From Poriferisodalis multihospitum (GTDB lineage: Bacteria; Actinomycetota; Acidimicrobiia; Acidimicrobiales; Poriferisodalaceae): a stretch of 11,113 bases of DNA. The stretch spans positions 1-11,113 of the forward strand of contig JAPYOI010000113.1 of assembly GCA_028278755.1 (NCBI GenBank), given 5' to 3'. The notes beneath the pieces were generated by a model that saw nothing but the letters and a program-made list of their open reading frames with translations, made no database searches and was not told where the DNA came from. Each line of letters opens with the position of its first letter. The stretch's first letter is position 1. Positions 6,211 through 11,113 of this stretch are shown piece after piece. A program made the translations under genes and the position numbers.

Positions 6211-7047
6211 ATGAAGTTCGGCTTCACCGTGCCCAACAACTTCGGCGTGGACGACCCCGCCGATGTCGTCGCCTTGGCAGTCGAGGCCGAGCAGCTCGGC
6301 TTCGACTCGGTATGGGTGAACCATCATGTGGTCAACGTGGGCTACGTGTGGGACCGCCTCGGCGAGCGGCCGTACCACGATGCGCTCGTGACGCTCACCT
6401 GGATGGCCGCCCACACCTCACGGGTGCGCCTCGGCACCAGCGTGCTCGTGATGCCGTACTTGCACCCGATGGTGCTGGCCAAGGAGCTCGCCACGCTGGA
6501 CCGGCTGAGCGGCGGCCGTCTTGTGGTCGGACTGGGCGTGGGCAGCCTGCCCGAGGAGAACGCGCTGCTCGGCGCGGAATACGAGGACCGGGGTCGGCTC
6601 AGCAACGAGTTCATCGAGGTGCTCGACCTGCTGTGGACCCAGCCGAGCGCCAACTTCGACGGTGAGCACTATTCGTTCAGCGGCGCGGTCAGCTCACCGA
6701 AGCCGCTGCAGCAGCCGCGCCCGCCGATCCTCATCGGCGGCAACCGCCCGCCGGCGCTGCGGCGCGTCGGCCGTCTGGGCGACGGCTGGCATCCGATGAT
6801 GCTGTCGCCCGAGAGCGTCGCAAAGCGCCTGCTGGTGATCCGCGAGGCCGCAGAGGCGGCGGGCCGCCCAGGCATCCCTGCTGAGGTGTCCGTGCGCCGG
6901 ACCGCCGACGAAGTGACTCCAGAGCTGGCTGCTAGCTATGCAGCCGTCGGGGTAACGGAGCTCGTGGTCTCCTGGAACACCGGCGACGTCGCCGAGATCA
7001 GCGAGGGCCTCGCCGCCTTCGCCGCCGAACACGGCATCGGCGGCTGA
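6211..7047 (+). CDS. LLM-class (luciferase-like) F420-dependent oxidoreductase, Rv2161c-like
   Basis: The 278-residue protein is a single TIM-barrel of the luciferase-like superfamily, of the shorter type that in actinobacteria usually binds coenzyme F420 rather than FMN. The N-terminus MKFGFTVPNNFG, the EAEQLGFDSVWVNHH segment (25-39), the barrel core RVRLGTSVLVMPYLHP (71-86), LAKELATLDRLSGGR (89-103), VGLGVGSLPEE (106-116) and the late PPILIGGNRPPALRR...LGDGWHP (171-195) are diagnostic. The cofactor is inferred from family and not visible directly. It would catalyse hydride transfer to an unknown substrate. It follows the aminotransferase by 66 bases on the same strand with its own ribosome binding site, so co-transcription and a shared pathway are likely. 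It ends 22 bases from the convergent membrane-protein gene. Confidence 0.92.
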   Translation: MKFGFTVPNNFGVDDPADVVALAVEAEQLGFDSVWVNHHVVNVGYVWDRLGERPYHDALVTLTWMAAHTSRVRLGTSVLVMPYLHPMVLAKELATLDRLSGGRLVVGLGVGSLPEENALLGAEYEDRGRLSNEFIEVLDLLWTQPSANFDGEHYSFSGAVSSPKPLQQPRPPILIGGNRPPALRRVGRLGDGWHPMMLSPESVAKRLLVIREAAEAAGRPGIPAEVSVRRTADEVTPELAASYAAVGVTELVVSWNTGDVAEISEGLAAFAAEHGIGG

Positions 7048-7069
7048 AACGCCCGGCTGCCCGGTCTGG

Positions 7070-7900
7070 CTACTTCGAGCGGAACGAGGCCTCCATCTCG
7101 TCGATGTCGAAGCCGCCGTGCGCCACGCCGTCTGTGGCGTACTCGTAGAGCGCTGTCTTGAAGTAGAGGCTCAACGCGCTCACCACAACGCTCACGGCGA
7201 GTACGCCGATCACGCCGACAGCGATGCCGATGTACAGGCCGATCCCGGGCACCAATGTTGCGATCAGCACTGCGACGAGGATGATCGGCAGGGCGATCAC
7301 GAAGCCCAACAAGCCGAACCCCGCCTGGGCGATGAGGTTCTCACCCCATGTGCGGCGGACCAGCGACATGGAGTGCTTGACGCCGGCGAACGATCTGAAA
7401 TCGTCGATGATGATGGCGGGAACGACGAGGTAGGTGGCCACACCCCACGCTGCCTCGGCCAGAAAGGTCAACATCTGGCCCAGCCAGCCCAGGCGCTCTC
7501 GCAGGAAGCGCAGCACCAGCCCCACGGTCATCGTGATGAGCGCCCAGCCGAGCAGGCTCGGGAGCCGTGACGCTGCCTTGCTCATTGCGCTGCGCACGGT
7601 GGGATCGCCGCCGGTCATGCGCTCGTGCGCACCTGCCACAAGTGCGCCTTCGAAGTACACCACCGTGGCCGTTGCAACGAAGGCGAACACGAGCCCGAGC
7701 ACGACTGCGCTGCCCTCGACACTCTCGGCGCCCCCGCTTGCATCGAAGCTGCCGGTGACGAAGCCGACCACCGCGGCCGCAGCGACAATGGCCAAGATGG
7801 TCAGCATGCTGAGGACCGGCAGCCACAGCAGCTCGCGGTCCTGCTTCAGCAGCGACCACGAGTTCTTGGTCAGCCGCCACGTGTTGGCGAATCGGCCCAT
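7070..7900 (-). CDS. DUF6159-like polytopic membrane protein
   Basis: This 276-residue protein begins MGRFANTWRLTKNSW, followed by a cytoplasmic-looking Lys/Arg/Asp patch. About six hydrophobic spans follow, near residues 24-49, 64-90, 116-132, 143-165, 190-218 and 220-247. The soluble tail ends DIDEMEASFRSK. The N-terminal F..TW.L...SW.vL..D.ELLWLPVLS pattern and the IDDF...A...S..L...TWGEN motif (165-188) resemble the uncharacterised DUF6159 family of actinobacterial membrane proteins. No enzymatic or transport motif is visible, so I assign no function. ATG 7900 is preferred over an upstream in-frame start at 7948 because GGGGAG lies seven bases before it. The gene is 117 bases downstream of the transporter on the same strand but has its own ribosome binding site. 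Confidence 0.85.
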   Translation of the reverse strand: MGRFANTWRLTKNSWSLLKQDRELLWLPVLSMLTILAIVAAAAVVGFVTGSFDASGGAESVEGSAVVLGLVFAFVATATVVYFEGALVAGAHERMTGGDPTVRSAMSKAASRLPSLLGWALITMTVGLVLRFLRERLGWLGQMLTFLAEAAWGVATYLVVPAIIIDDFRSFAGVKHSMSLVRRTWGENLIAQAGFGLLGFVIALPIILVAVLIATLVPGIGLYIGIAVGVIGVLAVSVVVSALSLYFKTALYEYATDGVAHGGFDIDEMEASFRSK

Positions 7901-7907
7901 TGAGATG

Positions 7908-7913
7908 CTCCCC
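7908..7913 (-). promoter_or_regulatory. Ribosome binding site of the DUF6159-like gene
   Basis: On the minus strand GGGGAG lies seven bases before the ATG at 7900, and this decides the start. The rest of the 7901-8017 gap holds a possible -10 box (TACGCT, complement of 7988-7993) and nothing else I can identify. Confidence 0.6.
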
Positions 7914-8017
7914 GGGGAAGGTCGGCATCGCGCCGACGGGACGAACACAGCGCCCGCCGATCAGACTCCAGCGCCGCGTCGAACCTGAGCGTATCCAGCC
8001 TGCGTGACACCAGATCG

Positions 8018-9157
8018 TCAGTTATGTGAGCGCGCAGCTACAGGCGGTTCAGGTTCGGTGGCCCGCTCGACCGGTGCAGGCGAAGCACGCGATCCGGCAG
8101 GCGTGCGGATGACCATTGCCACCGAGAACAGCACGACGGCGCCGCCCAAGAACTGCATCGGCGTGACCGGCTCACCGTGGATGAGCCAGGCCGTGCCGAC
8201 GGCCACGATGTGCATGGCCAGCACGTACAGCGAGGATCGGGCCACCTCGATGTGACCGTGGCACCACGTCATCAGTACGTGGCCGAATACCCCGGTCACG
8301 AAGGCCACGATCACGATCCACAGCCAATCCAGCCCGTCGAACTCGAAGAACTGGCTCGGTGTCACCATCAGCACAGTGGGCGGGACCGCGGCCACAAATG
8401 ACCAGAAGTTGATGCCGGCCATCCACTCGATCGGATCGACATCGGTGGACGCTCGGGCCATCCGGGTCAGCACGAAATAGACGGTGAATGTCAGCACCGA
8501 CATGGCGGTGAGGAACAGCCCGAACCCGCTGGCACGGAACTCGCCGCCGGCGCCCATGATCACACCGACAGCGCCGCCCACCCCGATCAGCGTGAAGACG
8601 ATCTGGCGAACGCTCACCCGATCGCCGAAGATCGGACCCACCAGCGCCAGGAGCATGGCCGGCTGCAGGGCCATCATCACCGACATCACCGAGATCGTGA
8701 CTTCCTGCACCGCTGCGAAGACGAAGACCATGTTGATGCCGAACGACAGGCCGGGCAGCGCCGTCTGGATGAACACCCCGCGTGACAGCCAGCGGCCTCG
8801 CAGCGCCAGCACCACGAGCAGGAACGGCGTGGACATGCCGAATCGGATGAAGGCGCTCACCATTGCCGGCGCGGTGAGCAGCTTGGAGATGGGCGGCCCG
8901 AGGCCCCACGAGATGACCACCAGGCCCATGACCAGCAGCGGCAGCGCACCGCCAGCGGTCCGCACCGTTGTGGCGCCCGTTGCGGAGCTCGCTGTCGAGC
9001 CTTTGGCCGGTGCGCGCCCCACAACCCCCGCAGCGCCGTTGAGCGGCGCCTCGACTCCGCCCGCCCGGTCGATGGCCGGGGCGACATGGAAGACGGCGCC
9101 CGACGGCTCGGCCGGTCCGCTGTCGCTCGCCGCAGCCGGCTGGCCCGCACCCCTCAC
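8018..9157 (-). CDS. EamA/DMT-superfamily transporter with a long N-terminal extension
   Basis: The 379-residue protein has about ten hydrophobic segments between residues 72 and 352, in two five-helix EamA halves. Features include GLVVISWGLGPPISKLL in the first helix, AVQEVTISVMSVMMALQPAMLLAL around the end of the first repeat, and a second repeat containing VLTFTVYFVLTRMAR, FVTGVFGHVLMTWCHGHIE (part) and PMQFLGGAVVLFSVAMVI. This is the drug/metabolite transporter fold; the substrate cannot be told. The first 70 residues are Ala/Gly/Pro/Ser-rich, have no membrane character and are unusual for the family. GTG 9157 is chosen because a TANNNT box lies seven bases upstream; the GTG at 8965, just before helix 1, is a serious alternative and would give a normal-length protein. 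The C-terminal 25 residues are a soluble Pro/Glu/Ala-rich tail. Confidence 0.9.
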   Translation of the reverse strand: MRGAGQPAAASDSGPAEPSGAVFHVAPAIDRAGGVEAPLNGAAGVVGRAPAKGSTASSATGATTVRTAGGALPLLVMGLVVISWGLGPPISKLLTAPAMVSAFIRFGMSTPFLLVVLALRGRWLSRGVFIQTALPGLSFGINMVFVFAAVQEVTISVMSVMMALQPAMLLALVGPIFGDRVSVRQIVFTLIGVGGAVGVIMGAGGEFRASGFGLFLTAMSVLTFTVYFVLTRMARASTDVDPIEWMAGINFWSFVAAVPPTVLMVTPSQFFEFDGLDWLWIVIVAFVTGVFGHVLMTWCHGHIEVARSSLYVLAMHIVAVGTAWLIHGEPVTPMQFLGGAVVLFSVAMVIRTPAGSRASPAPVERATEPEPPVAARSHN

Positions 9158-9164
9158 TAGAGCG

Positions 9165-9170
9165 AGGCTA
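9165..9170 (-). promoter_or_regulatory. Putative -10 box (TAGCCT) for a leaderless transporter mRNA
   Basis: On the minus strand TAGCCT lies seven bases before the GTG at 9157. It is the main argument for the long form of the transporter. Confidence 0.4.
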
Positions 9171-9177
9171 CGACGAT

Positions 9178-9219
9178 CGGGCGGGGCAATACCCTGCCAG
9201 CCTGAGAACGCCCCGCTCG
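9178..9219. promoter_or_regulatory. Imperfect inverted repeat in the divergent transporter / SDR-oxygenase promoter region
   Basis: CGGGCGGGGC (9178-9187) and GCCCCGCTCG (9210-9219) are complementary at nine of ten positions, separated by 22 bases. The arms bracket a plus-strand TANNNT box (9190-9195). This could be an operator for a dimeric regulator or an mRNA hairpin; it could also be chance in GC-rich DNA. Confidence 0.25.
9190..9195 (+). promoter_or_regulatory. Candidate -10 box (TACCCT) for the SDR-oxygenase gene
   Basis: TACCCT lies 40 bases before the ATG at 9236 and would give a leader of about 30-35 nt that contains the ribosome binding site. No convincing -35 hexamer is visible. 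Confidence 0.3.
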
Positions 9220-9222
9220 GGC

Positions 9223-9230
9223 GGAGGGAG
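9223..9230 (+). promoter_or_regulatory. Ribosome binding site of the SDR-oxygenase gene
   Basis: GGAGGGAG lies five bases before the ATG at 9236, the strongest Shine-Dalgarno match in the window, and fixes the start. Confidence 0.75.
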
Positions 9231-9235
9231 AAACC

Positions 9236-10750
9236 ATGAACGACGACAGCAGCGCCGGAGCCGAGGTCAGCCTGCCGCCCCAGTGGTCATCAGACCTCCG
9301 TGGGCAGACGGCATTCGTGACCGGCACCACATCGGGCTTGGGCCGCCGTTTCGCCACAGTGCTGGCTGCGTGCGGGGCCAGCGTGGCCATCTGCGGGCGG
9401 CGCGTGGAGCGGCTGAATGCGCTGGCCGCCGAGCTCGAATCTGACGGCGCCACCGTGCTGCCCATCCCACTCGACGTGACCGACACCGAAGCGCTGTTCG
9501 AGGCCGTCGCCACCGCCGAATCCCAACTCGGGACCGTGCAGATCCTGGTGAACAACGCCGGCAAGCCCGACGCCCGCCTGGCGCTCAAGATGGACCCGGC
9601 CTTCGTCGACGAGATGATCGCCACCAACCTCACGTCGCTGTTCCACCTGTCATGCGAGGTCGCACGCCGCCTGATCGCCGCCGAGCTGCCGGGCCGGATC
9701 GTCAACATCTCCTCGGGGGCCGCATTCAGGGCACCGCTCGGGACCTCGATGTACGCGATCACCAAGAGCGCGGTGGTGCGAATGACCGAAGTGCTGGCCC
9801 AAGAGTTCGCCCGCTACCACATCAACGTCAACACCATCGCCCCAGGCGCGTTCGACAGCGAGATGATGGATGGGATGCTCGAGCGCATGGGCGACTTCAC
9901 CCAGATGTTCCCCCGTCGGCGCCTCGGCAAGCCCTCGCAGCTCGACTCGACGCTGCTGTACCTCGTGTCACCGCTGTCTGATTTCGTTCGGGAACGCTTC
10001 ATCGGACGCAGCTACGACCAGGGCCACAAGTTCCCCGAAACTAAGCCCGAGGGGGCGGCGTTCCGCCCTGAGCAGTTCCTGGGCCACATCCTGTTCCCGT
10101 ACACCTCGCACCGGCTGAATCGGCTGCAGGTACACGCCGACGTGGTGCGGTTCGCCCGCACGGCCATGGGCATCGACGACATCCGCATCTACCAGGCCCG
10201 TATCTGGGGCAAGTACACCGGCGTCGCCAACTACGAGCAGCCATTCCACCAGGACCGCAATCACAACGTGGTGCCCGACCGTCTCGAAGCGGGCTGGTGG
10301 AATCTGGAGGGCTTCCTGTACCTCAGCGATGTGGACGACGGCGTGGCGCCCACGGAGTTGGCCGGAGGACCTGCCGACGCCACCCGGCCCTACGACGGAC
10401 CGCCCGACGGCGACCGGAATTCTGCGGCAGGCGTGCGCGGTTCGTTCCTGGCATATCGGCCGGACGTGTGGCACCGCGGCGTCGACCTCACCCGGCCCGG
10501 CGGCAGCCGATTCCTGATGAGCGCATCTTTCAAGCCCGGCGGTGCCGACTGGATCGGCTACGACAACGTGCAGCCGGTCTCCAATGGGCCCCTGTGGTCC
10601 AAGTTCGCCGCCAGCTGCACACCCGATGAGCTGTCGCTCTTCGGCGCCCCGCTACCGGGCCACCCGTACTGGACGCCCGAACTGGTCGACGCTCTCGAAG
10701 ACCGCTACCGCGGCATCGACGCCTCCCCCTGGCGCGACGCGCTGAGCTGA
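9236..10750 (+). CDS. Chimeric protein: short-chain dehydrogenase fused to phytanoyl-CoA-dioxygenase-like Fe(II)/2-oxoglutarate oxygenase
   Basis: A single 504-residue frame joins two enzyme families. Residues 1-250 are a classical SDR: TGTTSGLG (29-36) for NAD(P), LDVTD (79-83), NNAG (106-109), catalytic S159/S160, Y173 and K177, then NTIAPGAF. It stops at SPLSDFV (245-251), just before the usual TG..i.vDGG C-terminus. Residues about 252-504 are a PhyH-like double-stranded β-helix oxygenase: QDR region with iron ligands H338 and D340, distal H413 in DVWHRG and R425 for 2-oxoglutarate (GGSRFLMSASFK). Its usual N-terminal 40-60 residues appear to be absent. The reactions would be alcohol/ketone redox and C-H hydroxylation of an unknown substrate. 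Both catalytic sets are complete, but each domain is trimmed at the junction. It may be a genuine bifunctional enzyme, a deletion product of two adjacent genes, or an assembly chimera. Confidence 0.88.
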   Translation: MNDDSSAGAEVSLPPQWSSDLRGQTAFVTGTTSGLGRRFATVLAACGASVAICGRRVERLNALAAELESDGATVLPIPLDVTDTEALFEAVATAESQLGTVQILVNNAGKPDARLALKMDPAFVDEMIATNLTSLFHLSCEVARRLIAAELPGRIVNISSGAAFRAPLGTSMYAITKSAVVRMTEVLAQEFARYHINVNTIAPGAFDSEMMDGMLERMGDFTQMFPRRRLGKPSQLDSTLLYLVSPLSDFVRERFIGRSYDQGHKFPETKPEGAAFRPEQFLGHILFPYTSHRLNRLQVHADVVRFARTAMGIDDIRIYQARIWGKYTGVANYEQPFHQDRNHNVVPDRLEAGWWNLEGFLYLSDVDDGVAPTELAGGPADATRPYDGPPDGDRNSAAGVRGSFLAYRPDVWHRGVDLTRPGGSRFLMSASFKPGGADWIGYDNVQPVSNGPLWSKFAASCTPDELSLFGAPLPGHPYWTPELVDALEDRYRGIDASPWRDALS

Positions 10751-10797
10751 CAGCCCTGCAGCACTGGTGAGGCAGGAAGGCGAGCATGGCCGCGCAG

Positions 10798-10803
10798 TAG
10801 CGT
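10798..10803 (+). promoter_or_regulatory. Putative -10 box (TAGCGT) for a leaderless SMP-30-family mRNA
   Basis: TAGCGT lies eight bases before the ATG at 10812. No proper Shine-Dalgarno site precedes that ATG. The gene could therefore be transcribed independently of the SDR-oxygenase gene that ends 61 bases upstream. Confidence 0.45.
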
Positions 10804-10811
10804 CGGCGGCC

Positions 10812-11113
10812 ATGAGCTTTTTCGGACCTGATCACTTCGAGACCATCACCGACGGCCTGATCTTCCCCGAGGGCCCGGTGGTGCTGCCCGACGGTTCGGT
10901 GGCCGTTGTCGAGATCGGGCGGGGCACCATCACCCGCGTCGATGTCTCCGACGGCCGCAAGGACATCCTGGCCACGCCAGGCGGCGGACCCAACGGCGCC
11001 GCGCTGGGGCCCGACGGGGCGCTGTACGTGTGCAACAACGGCGGCTTCGAGTGGATCACCGTGCGGGGTCGCACCGTGCCCGGCGAGGTGGCATCCGACT
11101 ACACCACCGGCCG
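10812..11113 (+). CDS. SMP-30/gluconolactonase/LRE-family protein, N-terminal part only
   Basis: About 100 residues are present before the right edge. They match the start of the six-bladed β-propeller SMP-30/gluconolactonase family: GLIFPEGPVVLPDGSVAVVE with the metal-ligand glutamate E20 of the FPEGP motif, then GGGPNGAALGPDGALYVCNN (58-77), where the Asn of PNG is usually near the active-site metal. Known members hydrolyse sugar or other lactones with a divalent metal ion. The substrate here is unknown, and the later metal ligands lie outside the window. ATG 10812 is chosen from the TANNNT box eight bases upstream; an in-frame GTG at 10767 would add 15 residues. It follows the SDR-oxygenase gene on the same strand and could act on its product, which is inference. 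Confidence 0.85.
   Translation, partial: MSFFGPDHFETITDGLIFPEGPVVLPDGSVAVVEIGRGTITRVDVSDGRKDILATPGGGPNGAALGPDGALYVCNNGGFEWITVRGRTVPGEVASDYTTG

Noticed and set aside
7048..7069. CCGG-CTGC-CCGG mini-hairpin between the convergent LLM and DUF6159-like genes.
   Set aside because: It has only four base pairs and no U-tract, too weak to call a terminator.
8172..8909. 245-codon minus-strand frame inside the transporter gene.
   Set aside because: It is a shifted-frame shadow, rich in Arg, His and Gly, whereas the transporter frame shows ten membrane helices.
10786..10800. Four-codon micro-ORF (MAAQ-stop) with an AGGAAGG site just before the SMP-30-family gene, suggestive of a leader peptide.
   Set aside because: It is too short to judge. 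Its stop codon overlaps the candidate -10 box of the next gene, so if that gene is leaderless the micro-ORF would not be on its mRNA. Probably coincidence.
1..11113. Possible defence island, prophage or CRISPR context suggested by the HNH nuclease.
   Set aside because: No cas-like, restriction, toxin-antitoxin, integrase or phage structural gene is present, and no regularly spaced repeats are seen. The neighbours are metabolic genes.

Overview
The window is GC-rich (about two thirds by eye) and looks actinobacterial. It carries a DUF222-HNH (13E12-type) nuclease, a luciferase-like F420-type oxidoreductase and a DUF6159-like membrane protein. Several genes also have a TANNNT box 6-8 nt before the start codon, the usual layout of actinobacterial leaderless mRNAs. 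An Acidimicrobiia-like or related lineage is plausible, but I cannot fix the taxon from sequence alone. No rRNA, tRNA, CRISPR array, insertion sequence or phage gene is visible.

Layout, left to right. (1) 1-1507, minus: DUF222 + HNH endonuclease, running off the left edge, with a leaderless-type promoter and a degenerate LexA/SOS-like box. (2) 1508-1801: intergenic, with a strikingly AT-rich segment. (3) 1802-2437, minus: Nudix hydrolase of the CoA-pyrophosphatase type, divergent from (4) 2512-3628, plus: acyl-CoA dehydrogenase broken by an internal deletion and frameshift. (5) 3646-4833, minus: CaiB/BaiF (family III) CoA-transferase, convergent with the dehydrogenase; a hairpin contains both stop codons. 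(6) 4921-6144 and 6211-7047, plus: class III PLP aminotransferase followed by an LLM-class oxidoreductase, probably one operon divergent from the CoA-transferase. (7) 7070-7900, minus: DUF6159-like membrane protein. (8) 8018-9157, minus: EamA/DMT transporter. (9) 9236-10750, plus: an unusual single reading frame joining a short-chain dehydrogenase to a phytanoyl-CoA-dioxygenase-like Fe(II)/2-oxoglutarate oxygenase. (10) 10812 to the right edge, plus: start of an SMP-30/gluconolactonase-family protein.

Functionally this is accessory small-molecule metabolism: acyl-CoA and CoA chemistry (3-5), amino transfer plus flavin redox (6), and alcohol/ketone oxidation, hydroxylation and possible lactone hydrolysis (9-10). 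The substrates cannot be read from the sequence. The most notable observations are the recurrent leaderless promoter signature (six of ten starts; the other four have Shine-Dalgarno sites), the SDR-oxygenase chimera, the deleted acyl-CoA dehydrogenase and the SOS-like box before the HNH gene. I did not find a clearly new defence or mobile system.
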